A stretch of 64,000 nt of DNA from Bacteroides gallinarum DSM 18171 = JCM 13658 (GTDB lineage: Bacteria > Bacteroidota > Bacteroidia > Bacteroidales > Bacteroidaceae): the NCBI RefSeq assembly GCF_000374365.1, contig NZ_KB894120.1, forward strand, positions 1-64,000, given 5' to 3'. The position numbers and the translations under genes are program-made. How positions within the stretch are numbered: the first letter of the stretch is position 1; each line of letters starts with the position of its first letter. The notes below the pieces were generated by a model. The model was not told where the DNA came from, ran no database searches, and saw only the letters and a program-made list of their open reading frames with translations. This document shows positions 16,082 through 25,680 of this stretch, piece after piece.

Positions 16082-17302
16082 TCAGCCTCTCGCCTCTATC
16101 TCCCCAATCTCCTTTCTCAAACAAGCAGGGAGCTCTTCTCCTAAATGCCGGTGGCACGCCATTTCAATGGAGTACATCCGGGCGATGCAGTAGTTGCTGT
16201 GCCTGCAATCGCAGCGGGCATCTTCCTCCCGGCGCATGCGGTTCACGAAATCCGGCTCATTGAGCAGGGCACGCGCCATTTGCACGGCATCGAACCCCTT
16301 ATCCAACACCTCGTCTATTTTAGGACGCGAAACCAACCCGCCTACATATATCAGCGGTATCTTCAGCACCGCCCGGAATTTCAAAGCGTCCTCCAGGAAA
16401 TAAGCTTCCTCGAACGGCACGGCCGGTATCATCCATTTGCCTACCATGCGCACGCCGTATTTCAGCCACCAGCACGTCATGTAATGTGTCATGCTACGTA
16501 TCGGCATCTCCCCGCGCATCACGTACATAGGCGCTTTACTCACAAACCCGCCGCTCAGCACCAGCCCGTGCGCCCCCGACTGTTCGAGGCGCCTGGCTAC
16601 CTGCAACGTCTCGTCAAGCTCCATGCCACCCCGGAAGCCGTCGCGCATATTCATCTTCACGAGTACCGCCATGTCGTTGCCGGCAGCTTTCATCACCTCC
16701 TCCATTACCATATCCATAAAACGCATGCGATTCTCCAGGGAACCGCCGAACGCATCCTTGCGGTGGTTGGTGGCAGGCGAGAGAAACTGGCTTATGAGAT
16801 AACCGTGCCCCGCATGGATTTCCACGGAATCGAACCCCGCCTCGCGTGCCAGGTTCACCGAGCGTCCGTACGCACGCGCCATTTCCGGCAGTTCGCCGGC
16901 ACGCAGCCCGCGTACAAAAGTGGGCGAATACAGATTGAAACCGCTGCTGGCACCTACGGGGGTACAGCCGCAGATGCTTTTGTGCGACATGTTGCCGCAA
17001 TGCCCCAACTGGATACCGGCAGCAGCTCCCTCCGCATGTACCGCATCGGTGAGCCGGCGAAGCCCCGGAACAATTTCAGGGCGCATCCATAACTGGCGGT
17101 CAAAGGAAAGGCCGCTGCGGGTTACGGCGGCATAAGCTACCGTAGTCATACCGACACCGCCCGCAGCAACCGAGCGGTGATAATCGAGCAACATGTCCGA
17201 AGGTGCATTGCCCGGACACATACTTTCGAAAGCAGCCGAACGAATGGTACGGTTGCGCAAGGTCAGAGGACCGAAAACGACTGGAGTGAATAGGGAGGAC
17301 AT
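16082..17302 (-). CDS. OYE-family NADH:flavin oxidoreductase, candidate steroid 5-beta-reductase
   Basis: A 406-residue old-yellow-enzyme-type TIM barrel. It shows SAAFESM near the start, the substrate/FMN block GIQLGHCGNMSHKS, the VEIHAGHGYLISQFLSPATNHR signature (about residues 165-186) and YVGGLVSRPKIDEVL. After the barrel it keeps a cysteine cluster (CDCRHSNYC then C, residues about 368-390), like the Fe-S site of BaiCD and 2,4-dienoyl-CoA reductase, but lacks their C-terminal FAD/NAD domains. The neighbours suggest reduction of the delta-4 bond of 3-oxo steroids or bile acids. Other enoates remain possible. Confidence 0.82.
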   Translation of the reverse strand: MSSLFTPVVFGPLTLRNRTIRSAAFESMCPGNAPSDMLLDYHRSVAAGGVGMTTVAYAAVTRSGLSFDRQLWMRPEIVPGLRRLTDAVHAEGAAAGIQLGHCGNMSHKSICGCTPVGASSGFNLYSPTFVRGLRAGELPEMARAYGRSVNLAREAGFDSVEIHAGHGYLISQFLSPATNHRKDAFGGSLENRMRFMDMVMEEVMKAAGNDMAVLVKMNMRDGFRGGMELDETLQVARRLEQSGAHGLVLSGGFVSKAPMYVMRGEMPIRSMTHYMTCWWLKYGVRMVGKWMIPAVPFEEAYFLEDALKFRAVLKIPLIYVGGLVSRPKIDEVLDKGFDAVQMARALLNEPDFVNRMRREEDARCDCRHSNYCIARMYSIEMACHRHLGEELPACLRKEIGEIEARG

Positions 17303-17370
17303 GGGGAGTTATGAGTTTAAATTATGAGTTGTAAATTATAAGTTGTAAGTTATAAGTTATGAGTTCAGGA

Positions 17371-17409
17371 CTATGAGTTATGACTATGAGTTATGACTAT
17401 GAGTTATGA
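17371..17409. repeat. 13-bp tandem repeat (CTATGAGTTATGA x3) in a low-complexity gap
   Basis: Three exact 13-bp units lie within a 201-base gap (17303-17503) built of degenerate ATGAGTTATGA and AAGTTATAAGTT words. No -7 box is visible on the minus strand in this gap, so the 5-alpha-reductase and OYE genes may still share a transcript. Confidence 0.7.
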
Positions 17410-17503
17410 TTTTGAGATATGATTTTGAGTTATGGGTTATGTATGAATTATGGCACAACTTCATCTTTTTGGGGAGAAACCACCTTTGATATTCATTTAT
17501 CGT

Positions 17504-18274
17504 CTAATAAATATAAGGAAGGATACGTTTTCGCCTTCCTACCGCCTCATCGCCGAATTCCTCCCGGTAATGCCGGTGAATGGCATCGGCACGGGGAACG
17601 AGGTTGGCAAAAGTCCACCATACGAAAACCCAGGCAGCAGGCGAGAGCGTGAGTATGGCAAAACCAGTCCATTCTACCAGCTCGCCGAAGTAGTTGGCGG
17701 AAGTGACGTAGCGGTAAAACCCTTTGGAGGGAAGGTAATGCTTCGTGTCTCCCGGCTTACGCAGACGGCGTATCACACGGTCGGAATGGAGGTTGATAAC
17801 CATGCCGGCAAAAAACAGCAGGAGCCCCGACAAGGCATGGGGTTGCAGTAAATAAGCCCAGCCACCGGTATAAAAGCCGCTGGGGGCAAAGTAGAACAAA
17901 CCGCCTGCCTGCATCATGCCGTTCAGGATGTTGAACACGATACCCATAGCCATAATAGCTACCGGCATCCGGCTCCGCCCCTTCAGCAGAAAGGGAAAGA
18001 CGAACGACCTCTGGAAATAGTGCAACTGAAACAGCAGGAAGAAGATACATACCGGTATGGAAAAACCGACGCCGCTCTTGCCCCACAGCCAGCACATGAC
18101 GATGAAAACCGGAGCCTCCATAAGTACCCATGCCAGCTTGTTGTTAATGGAATATCCCCACGATGCCGTACGGAATATTCCGTAACCCGCCTTTACAAAA
18201 TAGAGTGCAATGAATACGATAAGCGCCGTGATGCTCATCGCTCCCAAGAATATATGAAACCCTTCTTCGCTCAT
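17504..18274 (-). CDS. 3-oxo-5-alpha-steroid 4-dehydrogenase (steroid 5-alpha-reductase) family protein
   Basis: A 256-residue integral membrane protein with about six helices. The C-terminal half carries the family signature: KGFYRYVTSANYFGELVEWTGFAIL, then ANLVPRADAIHRHYREEFGDEA, ending RILPYIY. In eukaryotic SRD5A enzymes the matching NYFGE, EW and HxxYxxxF regions bind NADPH and the 3-oxo-delta-4 steroid. With the downstream OYE and SDR genes it forms a possible A-ring reduction pathway. Phosphatidylethanolamine-methyltransferase-like or DUF1295 proteins are the nearest alternatives, but the C-terminus favours SRD5A. Confidence 0.88.
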   Translation of the reverse strand: MSEEGFHIFLGAMSITALIVFIALYFVKAGYGIFRTASWGYSINNKLAWVLMEAPVFIVMCWLWGKSGVGFSIPVCIFFLLFQLHYFQRSFVFPFLLKGRSRMPVAIMAMGIVFNILNGMMQAGGLFYFAPSGFYTGGWAYLLQPHALSGLLLFFAGMVINLHSDRVIRRLRKPGDTKHYLPSKGFYRYVTSANYFGELVEWTGFAILTLSPAAWVFVWWTFANLVPRADAIHRHYREEFGDEAVGRRKRILPYIY

Positions 18275-18294
18275 ACCCTTCTGTTTAAGTAAGG

Positions 18295-18324
18295 CAAATA
18301 TAGGGAAAACCCGCGATATTCAAA
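18295..18324 (-). promoter_or_regulatory. Promoter of the steroid-reductase gene trio
   Basis: On the minus strand TTTG (18324-18321) and TATATTTG (18302-18295) are 18 bases apart, close to the Bacteroides -33/-7 spacing. The start point would be about 14 bases before the ATG at 18274. Confidence 0.6.
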
Positions 18325-18391
18325 GCGTTTTCTTGTAAGAATAAAAAAATTGCCCGGCAGGGCTTTGCGCCGGAGATGCTAAAGTTTATCC

Positions 18392-18501
18392 GTTCCACCG
18401 TGGGGAAAATTTCGTTCCGCCGTGGGGGAAATACTGTTCCACCACGGAGAAAGTTATGTTCCGCCACGGCGGAACGAAAACTTCCCCGTGGCGGAACGAA
18501 A
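18392..18501. repeat. Five-unit tandem array, 22-bp period, palindromic cores
   Basis: Units begin at 18392, 18414, 18436, 18458 and 18480. Units 1-4 start GTTCCRCCRYGG; unit 4 is a full palindrome (GTTCCGCCACGGCGGAAC) and unit 5 carries the inverted half CCGTGGCGGAAC. The spacing is exactly 22 bp throughout. It lies in the gap between the citrate synthase terminator and the steroid-reductase promoter, with no coding potential. Confidence 0.85.
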
Positions 18502-18544
18502 AAGGTATCGCCGTCCGGCTGCCTGAGCCTCGCAACGATACCTT
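18502..18544 (-). terminator. Candidate terminator of the citrate synthase operon
   Basis: Nine-bp arms (AAGGTATCG and its complement) at 18502-18510 and 18536-18544 lie 44 bases past the gltA stop. On the minus strand a short T run from the adjoining GAAAAA follows. Confidence 0.5.
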
Positions 18545-18588
18545 ATGACATCCGGCAAGCGGAATATCCATGCCTTTATACGCAGGCG

Positions 18589-19932
18589 CTAACGCTTCTT
18601 GATAGGGATGTACACCACTTCTTCCAGTACATTCTTGTAAGCCGGACGGATGATGCGCTTTCCCTCGAAATTCAGCTCCTCGTTGCGATGCGCGCACCAG
18701 CCTACGATACGCGCCATAGCGAACAGCGGAGTGAAGATTTCCTGCGGCAGCCCAATCATTTCATAGACGAAACCGGAATAGAAATCGACATTGCTCGAAA
18801 CGGTTTTCCCGTTATTCTTCACACGGCCGAATACTTCGATAGCGCGTTCTTCCAGCAGCTCCAGGAAAGCGAACTCGCGTTCCTTGCCTTTCTCGCGCGC
18901 CAGGTCGCGGGCAAGCTCTTTCAACAGTATGGCACGGGGGTCGGAAATGGTGTAAACGGCATGGCCGATGCCATATATCAACCCGGTCTTGTTGTACACC
19001 TCTTTGTTCAACATACGGGTGAAGTAAGTGTCGATTTCGTCTACATTCGTCCAGTCCCGGATATTCTCCTGCAAATGGTGGAACATATCCGCCACCTGGA
19101 TATTGGCGCCGCCGTGGAGCGGACCTTTCAGGGAACCGATGCCGGCGGCAATGGCAGAATAGGTATCTGTCCCGGTAGAGGAGGTTACGCGTACGGTGAA
19201 CGTGGAGTTGTTACCGCCGCCGTGCTCCGCCTGCAATACCAACAGCAGGTCGAGGGTGCGGGCATCCAGCTCCGTATAGTCCTTTTTGAGCATATACAGG
19301 AAGTTCTCGGCAATGGAAAGCTGCTCCTGCGGATGACGGATATGCAACGAACGGCCGTGAGTGGCATGGCGCAGCATGTTGAAGGCATAGGCTATGATAG
19401 TGGGAAATTTCGATATCAGCTCGATGCTCTGGCGCATCAGGTTGTCGCGCGAGGTATCGTCGGCAGCCGGGTCGAAGCGGTACATCTCGAGCACACTGCG
19501 CGCCAGGATATTCATAATGTTGTTTCCTTCGAGCTCGATGATGTTCATCTTCGTTTTCTGCTCCAGCGGCATGTTGTCGTTAATCAGTTCGCGGAAGGAA
19601 ACCAGCTCCTCCTTATCGGGCAGGCGGCCGGAAAGCAGCAGGTACGCCACTTCCTCGAAGCCGAAACGTTTTTCGCTGAGAATGGCATGTGCCAGGTCGT
19701 CCAGGTCGTAGCCGCGGTAGAACAGCTTGCCCGGAATAGGTTTCAAGCCACCGCCCGGAATGCGTTCGTAGCCCACTACGTTGCCAATCTTGGTAAGTCC
19801 TACCAAAACGCCCGTTCCGTCCTCGTTGCGCAGGCCGCGCTTTACGTCGAACTTCTTGAACAGGCTGTTCTCAATCCGGGTAGCTTCTTTCAGGTCTTCA
19901 GAGAGTTTGTAAATCAGGTACTCTTTCTTCAT
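18589..19932 (-). CDS. gltA: Citrate synthase
   Basis: Condenses acetyl-CoA and oxaloacetate. The 447-residue protein shows LFYRGYDLDDLAHAI, HGGANIQVADM (first catalytic His), GIGHAVYTISDPRA (second His) and SSNVDFYSGFVYEMIGLP (catalytic Asp). It is the last gene of the acn-icd-gltA operon, 91 bases after icd. In B. fragilis this cluster encodes the oxidative branch that supplies 2-oxoglutarate for glutamate. Confidence 0.96.
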   Translation of the reverse strand: MKKEYLIYKLSEDLKEATRIENSLFKKFDVKRGLRNEDGTGVLVGLTKIGNVVGYERIPGGGLKPIPGKLFYRGYDLDDLAHAILSEKRFGFEEVAYLLLSGRLPDKEELVSFRELINDNMPLEQKTKMNIIELEGNNIMNILARSVLEMYRFDPAADDTSRDNLMRQSIELISKFPTIIAYAFNMLRHATHGRSLHIRHPQEQLSIAENFLYMLKKDYTELDARTLDLLLVLQAEHGGGNNSTFTVRVTSSTGTDTYSAIAAGIGSLKGPLHGGANIQVADMFHHLQENIRDWTNVDEIDTYFTRMLNKEVYNKTGLIYGIGHAVYTISDPRAILLKELARDLAREKGKEREFAFLELLEERAIEVFGRVKNNGKTVSSNVDFYSGFVYEMIGLPQEIFTPLFAMARIVGWCAHRNEELNFEGKRIIRPAYKNVLEEVVYIPIKKR

Positions 19933-20023
19933 AATATGTATGTTTTTGTTGGTTAGTCCGCCGCAGGATACACGGAGTCCGGCAGGGGCTTTCTCTTTAC
20001 CCCTGCGGAAACCGGCGGCGAGC

Positions 20024-21175
20024 TTATAATTTATCTATTCTCCCCGTAATCTCCCGCGTAAAGGCGGAAGTGGACAACGGGACGCCGCCCGGCATGAAAC
20101 GCGCCAAATCGACTGTGGCACGGCCTTCCGTGAAGCTCTCCTCCAATGCCGCCTCTATCAGCGAGGCAGCCTCCTGCCAGCCCAGGTACTCGAGCATCAT
20201 TACCGCAGAAAGGATGATAGAACAGGGATTGACCGTGTCTTTGCCCGCAATGCCGGGAGCCGTGCCGTGGGTGGCCTCGAAAATGGCATGCCCCGTCCAG
20301 TAGTTGATGTTGGCGCCCGGCGCGATACCGATGCCGCCCACCATAGCCGCCAACTGGTCGGAAATGTAATCGCCGTTCAGGTTCAGGGTGGCAACGACCG
20401 AATATTCCTCGGGAACAAGCAGCGTATTCTGCAAGAAGGCATCGGCGATGCAATCCTTGACAACGAGGCGTCCCTCTGCTATCTCCTTGCCGAACTCGCG
20501 TTCCGCCAGCTCATAGCCCCATTTCTTGAAGCCGCCTTCGGTGAACTTCATGATATTGCCCTTATGCACCAATGTTACGGAGGGCAGGCGTTTTTCGAGC
20601 GCATACAGGCAGGCGGCACGCACCAGCCGTTCCGTGCCTTCCCTGGATACGGGCTTTACGCCGAAGGACGAGGTTTCGGGGAAACGTACCTTGGACACTC
20701 CCATTTCATCGTGCAGGAAGCGGTAGAACTTTTCCGCCTCCGGCGTTCCGGCTTCCCACTCGATGCCCGCATAGATGTCCTCCGTATTCTCGCGGAATAC
20801 GCACATATCCACCTTCTGCGGCTCTTTCACCGGAGAGATTACACCCTTATACCAACGCACCGGGCGCAGGCACACGTACAAATCGAGCGTCTGGCGCAAC
20901 GCCACGTTCAGCGAACGGATACCGCCGCCTACCGGTGTCGTCAGCGGGCCTTTAATACCTATCTTGTAAGTCCGGAAAGCCTCCATGGTTTCTTCCGGCA
21001 GCCACGAACCCGTTTCGCGGAATGCCCGTTCGCCGGCAAGCACTTCTTTCCATTCGATGCTCCGGCGGCCGCCATAGGCTTTCTTCAAGGCTGCATTTAC
21101 CACGGCCTGCATGGACGGGGTTATCTCCGCCCCTACTCCGTCGCCCGTAATAAAGGGTACAGTAATTTTTTCCAT
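20024..21175 (-). CDS. icd: Isocitrate dehydrogenase
   Basis: Oxidatively decarboxylates isocitrate to 2-oxoglutarate. The 383-residue protein has [10 protein letters not shown] (residues about 8-17), the substrate loop [38 protein letters not shown], the Mg-binding [10 protein letters not shown] and GDYISD blocks, and the cofactor region [17 protein letters not shown]. It is shorter than the 416-residue E. coli NADP enzyme. Cofactor choice is not certain from reading. It starts three bases after the aconitase stop. Confidence 0.95.
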   Translation of the reverse strand: MEKITVPFITGDGVGAEITPSMQAVVNAALKKAYGGRRSIEWKEVLAGERAFRETGSWLPEETMEAFRTYKIGIKGPLTTPVGGGIRSLNVALRQTLDLYVCLRPVRWYKGVISPVKEPQKVDMCVFRENTEDIYAGIEWEAGTPEAEKFYRFLHDEMGVSKVRFPETSSFGVKPVSREGTERLVRAACLYALEKRLPSVTLVHKGNIMKFTEGGFKKWGYELAEREFGKEIAEGRLVVKDCIADAFLQNTLLVPEEYSVVATLNLNGDYISDQLAAMVGGIGIAPGANINYWTGHAIFEATHGTAPGIAGKDTVNPCSIILSAVMMLEYLGWQEAASLIEAALEESFTEGRATVDLARFMPGGVPLSTSAFTREITGRIDKL

Positions 21176-21178
21176 ATT

Positions 21179-23422
21179 CTATCGTGCATTTAGTGCAGAG
21201 CCGGCACGGAACCAGCCTATCTGCTGTTCATTATACGTATGTTGTACTTCGAAACTCTCCTTACTGCCGTCCTCGTGGTGAAGCACCACCGTCAGGCTAC
21301 GCCCCGGGGCAAAGTCCCGCAGGCCGGTAACGGAGAGCAAGTCGTGTTCCCGGATTTTATCATAGTCCGCCTTGTCGGTAAAGGTCAGCGCCAGCATGCC
21401 CTGCTTTTTCAGGTTCGTTTCGTGGATGCGGGCAAAGCTCTTTGCCAGTATAACGCGCACGTTCAGGAAACGCGGCTCCATAGCGGCGTGCTCGCGGCTG
21501 GAACCCTCGCCGTAATTCTCCTCTGCCACGACAATGGAGGGAATGCCCTCGGACTTGTACAGCTTCGCCGTACCGGATACGGTTCCGTAGGTATTCGTGG
21601 AGCGGTTCCACACCTTGTTCGTTTCTCCGTTGAAGGCATTGACGGCTCCCATTAGCATATTGTCCGAGATATTCTCCAGATGTCCGCGGAAGCGGAGCCA
21701 CGGGCCTGCCATGGAAATATGGTCGGTGGTACACTTCCCCTGTGTCTTAATAAGGAGGGGCATGTTCAACAAGTCCGTTCCGTCCCAGGCGGGGAAAGGG
21801 GTAAGGAGTTGAAGGCGCTGCGACCGGGGATTTACCACGATATCCGTCTTTACTCCGGAAGGGGCGGTATAACCGCTGCTGCCTGCGGTAAATCCCTCCG
21901 GGGGTAGTTCCTCGCCTACCGGCACGGATAGCTTTACTTTCTCGCCGTCGGCATTGACCAGCGTATCTTTCAGCGGATTAAAGCATAAATCGCCGGCAAT
22001 AGCCAATGCCATTGTCAGCTCGGGGGAGGCGACAAAAGCATAGGTGTTCGGGTTGCCGTCCGCACGCTTGGCGAAATTGCGGTTGAAGGAGGTCACGATA
22101 GAGTTCCTGCGCACAGGGTCGTCCGTGACGCGTTTCCACTGCCCGATACACGGGCCGCAGGCATTCGCCATAATCGTAGCGCCGATTTTTTCGAAGGCGT
22201 CAATCATGCCGTCGCGTTCTGCCGTGGCGCGTATGCGCTCCGAGCCGGGGTTCACAATCAGCGGAGCGGCCGCATGCAGGCGTTTATCCGCTACCTGGCG
22301 CGCCAAAGACACGGCACGGCTCAAATCCTGGTAGGACGAGTTGGTACAAGAGCCTATCAGCCCCACTTCCATTTTGCGGGGATAGCCGTTCTTCAACACC
22401 TTCTCGGAGAATTCGGATATGGGTGTGGCGGCATCCGGGGTAAACGGGCCGTTGATATAAGGTTCCAGCGCGGAAAGGTTTATGTCGATAACGCGGTCGT
22501 AGTATTTTTCCGGAGCGGCGGCCACTTCATCATCGGCACGAAGTTCCACAGCGACGTCGGTAGCCATATCCGCCACCTCCGCGCGTCCGGTAGCTTCCAG
22601 GTAGGCAGCCATGCGTCCGTCGTAGGGGAAAAGGGAGGCGGTGGCTCCTACCTCCGCCCCCATATTGCAAATCGTGGCTTTGCCGGTGGCCGAAAGCGAG
22701 GCGGCGCCTGTACCGAAATATTCGATAATGGCATTGGTTCCGCCCTTTACGGTCAAAATTCCGGCCAATTTCAGGATAACGTCCTTGGGGGCAGCCCACC
22801 CGCTCAGCTCTCCGGTAAGGCGTACACCGATAAGGCGGGGCATTTTCAGTTCCCATTCCATGCCGGTCATCACATCCACCGCATCGGCGCCGCCGACACC
22901 GACCGCCACCATTCCCAAACCGCCGGCATTCGGGGTGTGGGAGTCGGTTCCTATCATCATGCCGCCGGGGAAAGCGTAGTTTTCCAGCACGACCTGGTGG
23001 ATAATGCCCGCTCCGGGCTGCCAGAAACCGATACCGTAGCGGGAGGAGACATCCCGGAGGAAGTCGTACACTTCCTCATTCGTCTTGGTGGCGACGGCGA
23101 TATCCTCCTTCGCTCCTTTGTAAGCCTGAATCAAATGGTCGCAGTGCACCGTCGAAGGAACCGCCACCTCGTCGCGGCCTGCATTCATAAACTGCAACAG
23201 CGCCATTTGTGCGGTAGCATCCTGCATGGCTACGCGGTCGGGGCGGAAGTTTACATAGTCTTCGCCGCGCACGTAGCTTTTTATACTCTTTTCATCGTAC
23301 AGGTGGGCGTACAAAATCTTTTCCGCCAAGGTCAGCGGACGTTGCAGTGCAGCCCGGACGCGTTCTATCTTCCTCTCATAATGCGCATAAAACGCCTTGA
23401 GCATCGTTAAATCATATACCAT
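21179..23422 (-). CDS. acnA: Aconitate hydratase (mitochondrial-like)
   Basis: Interconverts citrate and isocitrate. I use the ATG at 23422, giving 747 residues; a GTG two codons earlier (23428) is also open. The [4Fe-4S] cysteines are in [11 protein letters not shown] and [11 protein letters not shown]. The swivel domain carries [17 protein letters not shown]. The length and sequence order are those of mitochondrial aconitase, as described for B. fragilis. It heads the acn-icd-gltA operon. No exact TAnnTTTG box was found upstream. Confidence 0.95.
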   Translation of the reverse strand: MVYDLTMLKAFYAHYERKIERVRAALQRPLTLAEKILYAHLYDEKSIKSYVRGEDYVNFRPDRVAMQDATAQMALLQFMNAGRDEVAVPSTVHCDHLIQAYKGAKEDIAVATKTNEEVYDFLRDVSSRYGIGFWQPGAGIIHQVVLENYAFPGGMMIGTDSHTPNAGGLGMVAVGVGGADAVDVMTGMEWELKMPRLIGVRLTGELSGWAAPKDVILKLAGILTVKGGTNAIIEYFGTGAASLSATGKATICNMGAEVGATASLFPYDGRMAAYLEATGRAEVADMATDVAVELRADDEVAAAPEKYYDRVIDINLSALEPYINGPFTPDAATPISEFSEKVLKNGYPRKMEVGLIGSCTNSSYQDLSRAVSLARQVADKRLHAAAPLIVNPGSERIRATAERDGMIDAFEKIGATIMANACGPCIGQWKRVTDDPVRRNSIVTSFNRNFAKRADGNPNTYAFVASPELTMALAIAGDLCFNPLKDTLVNADGEKVKLSVPVGEELPPEGFTAGSSGYTAPSGVKTDIVVNPRSQRLQLLTPFPAWDGTDLLNMPLLIKTQGKCTTDHISMAGPWLRFRGHLENISDNMLMGAVNAFNGETNKVWNRSTNTYGTVSGTAKLYKSEGIPSIVVAEENYGEGSSREHAAMEPRFLNVRVILAKSFARIHETNLKKQGMLALTFTDKADYDKIREHDLLSVTGLRDFAPGRSLTVVLHHEDGSKESFEVQHTYNEQQIGWFRAGSALNAR

Positions 23423-23544
23423 AACCACTTCTATTTTTTAGTTTTTCAATATTGTAAAGATTACAAATTAAAACAATAAACAATTTAAAATGCGGAAAAG
23501 TTTAACAAAATAAAGCATTTCTTCCCCCGGAGACAGAGATTTAT

Positions 23545-23552
23545 TACCTTTG
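23545..23552 (+). promoter_or_regulatory. -7 box (TACCTTTG) for the helicase gene
   Basis: Consensus match about 64 bases before the ATG at 23616. Confidence 0.5.
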
Positions 23553-23615
23553 CGGAATGAATGTATCACCACAGAGGACACAGGGTCTCGCAGAATTTCA
23601 TAATCATAGGCAGGC

Positions 23616-25517
23616 ATGAGCGACAATAACGATATACAATCCCCCATTATACACCTTCAACGGCAGCAACTCCTGTTACGTATGGAGTACGAATACGAAA
23701 AAGAGGAGTTCGAGCGGCAGACGGAGAACATGGGCATTGCCCGGAAAGTCAAGCGGGGGCTCTGCTGGTATCCTGCCTCACCGGGTCGAAGTTACTATAA
23801 TTCGCTGAATCAGTTGGTAATAGAGATTACACATACCGAAAATACTGATATAGAACATAATTTCGAGTTCGGACGTCCCGTCTGTTTCTTCCGCCAATCC
23901 GCCGACGGAAAAATCACTTACTTCAACTTCACCGCCACCGTCAGTTATGCGGACGAGGCGCGCATGGTAGTGGTAATGCCCGGTGCGGGCGCTGTCGTAG
24001 ACGTGCAGTCTGCCGATAACCTCGGCGTCCAGCTCTATTTCGATGAGACTTCTTACCGTACGATGTTCGAGGCGCTGGAAGAGGTGCTCCGTGCGAAGGG
24101 AAACCGGCTCGCCGAGTTGCGGGACATCCTGTTGGGCACGGTGAAAGTCGGCTTCCGAGAGCTGTATCCGGTACGTTTTCCGTGGCTGAATGCCACTCAG
24201 GAGGCTGCCGTCAACAAAGTATTGTGCGCCCGTGATGTAGCCATAGTGCACGGCCCTCCGGGAACGGGTAAAACGACCACGCTCGTAGAGGCTATCTACG
24301 AAACGTTGCACCGCGAACCCCAAGTGCTGGTTTGCGCCCAAAGCAATATGGCGGTGGACTGGATTTCAGAGAAGCTGGTAGACAGGGGCGTGAATGTCCT
24401 GCGGATAGGCAACCCCACACGCGTCAATGACAAAATGCTGTCTTTCACCTACGAACGGCGTTTCGAGAACCACCCGCTTTATCCCGAGCTGTGGAGTATC
24501 CGCAAGGAGCTCCGCCAGTTAGGAAGTAGGGCGCGCCGCGGCAGCTACGATGAACGCGAAGGGGTACGCAACCGCATGAGCCGTCTGCGCGACCGTGCCA
24601 CAGCGCTGGAAGTACAAATCAACGCCGAGCTGTTCGACAGTGCCCACGTCATCGCTTCCACGCTTGTAAGCAGTAACCACCGCCTGCTGAACGGACACCG
24701 TTTCGGCACGTTGTTCATCGACGAGGCTGCCCAAGCTTTGGAGGCTGCCTGCTGGATAGCTATCCGCAAGGCAGACCGGGTAGTGCTGGCGGGCGACCAC
24801 TGCCAGCTACCGCCCACCATAAAATGCCATGATGCCGCACGCGGCGGGCTGGAACGGACTTTAATGGAGAAAGTGGTAGCCAACAAGCCGTCTGCCGTGT
24901 CTTTGCTGAAGGTGCAATACCGCATGCACGAGGATATCATGCGTTTCTCTTCTGCCTGGTTTTACGACGGCGAGCTGGAAACGGCTCCCGAGGTGCGCCA
25001 CCGGGGGATATTGGACTGGGACACGCCCATTACATGGCTCGATACCTCGGAAATGGATTTCAAGGAGGAATTTGTGGGGGAGACGTTCGGACGTATCAAT
25101 AAGGAAGAAGCCCACTTATTGCTGAAAGAGCTGGAAGCGTATATCCAGCGGATAGGCGGCAACCGTATTCTCGAGGAGCGTATCGACTTCGGGCTGATAT
25201 CGCCCTACAAAGCGCAGGTGCAGTACTTGCGGGGAAAAATAAAGGCAAGCGCCGCCTTGCGTCCTTACCGCAGCCTGATAACGGTGAATACTGTAGACGG
25301 CTTTCAGGGGCAGGAACGCGATGTGATTTTCATCAGCCTGGTACGCGCCAATGAAGAAGGGCAAATCGGCTTCCTGAACGACTTGCGTAGGATGAATGTA
25401 GCGATAACGAGGGCACGCATGAAGTTAGTTATACTGGGAGAAGCAGCCACGCTGAGCCGCCATACTTTTTATAAGAAACTGCTCGAATACACCCGGCAGG
25501 TCAATGCAGGGCAATAA
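23616..25517 (+). CDS. SF1B (UPF1/IGHMBP2-like) DNA/RNA helicase
   Basis: A 633-residue stand-alone superfamily 1 helicase. It has an N-terminal beta-rich region (about 1-180), Walker A GPPGTGKTTT (about residues 213-222), motif Ia with CAQSNMAVDW, Walker B DEAAQALE, motif III GDHCQLPPT, motif IV QYRMHEDIM, motif V VDGFQGQERDVIFISLVRAN and motif VI NVAITRAR. Eukaryotic relatives unwind RNA or DNA in a 5'-3' direction. The bacterial role is not established. It is a single gene, diverging from the aconitase operon. Confidence 0.92.
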   Translation: MSDNNDIQSPIIHLQRQQLLLRMEYEYEKEEFERQTENMGIARKVKRGLCWYPASPGRSYYNSLNQLVIEITHTENTDIEHNFEFGRPVCFFRQSADGKITYFNFTATVSYADEARMVVVMPGAGAVVDVQSADNLGVQLYFDETSYRTMFEALEEVLRAKGNRLAELRDILLGTVKVGFRELYPVRFPWLNATQEAAVNKVLCARDVAIVHGPPGTGKTTTLVEAIYETLHREPQVLVCAQSNMAVDWISEKLVDRGVNVLRIGNPTRVNDKMLSFTYERRFENHPLYPELWSIRKELRQLGSRARRGSYDEREGVRNRMSRLRDRATALEVQINAELFDSAHVIASTLVSSNHRLLNGHRFGTLFIDEAAQALEAACWIAIRKADRVVLAGDHCQLPPTIKCHDAARGGLERTLMEKVVANKPSAVSLLKVQYRMHEDIMRFSSAWFYDGELETAPEVRHRGILDWDTPITWLDTSEMDFKEEFVGETFGRINKEEAHLLLKELEAYIQRIGGNRILEERIDFGLISPYKAQVQYLRGKIKASAALRPYRSLITVNTVDGFQGQERDVIFISLVRANEEGQIGFLNDLRRMNVAITRARMKLVILGEAATLSRHTFYKKLLEYTRQVNAGQ

Positions 25518-25587
25518 TCGTACCGGATAACGAATAGGAAAACGGGAAGTGGTTCCGGACGGGAGGATATGGCGATGTGGGGATGTG

Positions 25588-25680
25588 TACAAAAATAGAA
25601 AGAGAAATATATAGAAAGAGAAAAAGACAGACAGAAAGAAAAAAAGATAGATAGATAGAAAGACAGACGGAAAAAAAAGA
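25588..25680 (+). repeat. Polypurine microsatellite tract (GAAA/GATA/GACA)
   Basis: More than 90 bases are nearly all purine on the plus strand, made of mixed AGAAA, GATA (three in a row near 25648) and GACAGAC units. It lies between the convergent helicase and ilvC genes. No gene is likely; the opposite-strand frame is just a run of Phe, Ser and Leu. Confidence 0.8.

Noticed and set aside
17303..17503. CRISPR or attachment-site repeat
   Set aside because: Only a low-complexity ATGAGTTATGA stretch with three exact 13-bp units; no spacer structure, integrase or tRNA.
18392..18501. CRISPR array
   Set aside because: The 22-bp units are contiguous, palindromic and have no unique spacers; no cas genes are nearby.
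18376..19956. 526-codon open frame on the plus strand opposite citrate synthase
   Set aside because: It is antisense to a clear gltA with all catalytic motifs; its peptide is Gln/His/Val-rich and matches nothing. High third-position GC on the real strand creates such frames.
22274..23410. 378-codon plus-strand frame opposite aconitase
   Set aside because: Shadow of acnA; composition typical of antisense frames.
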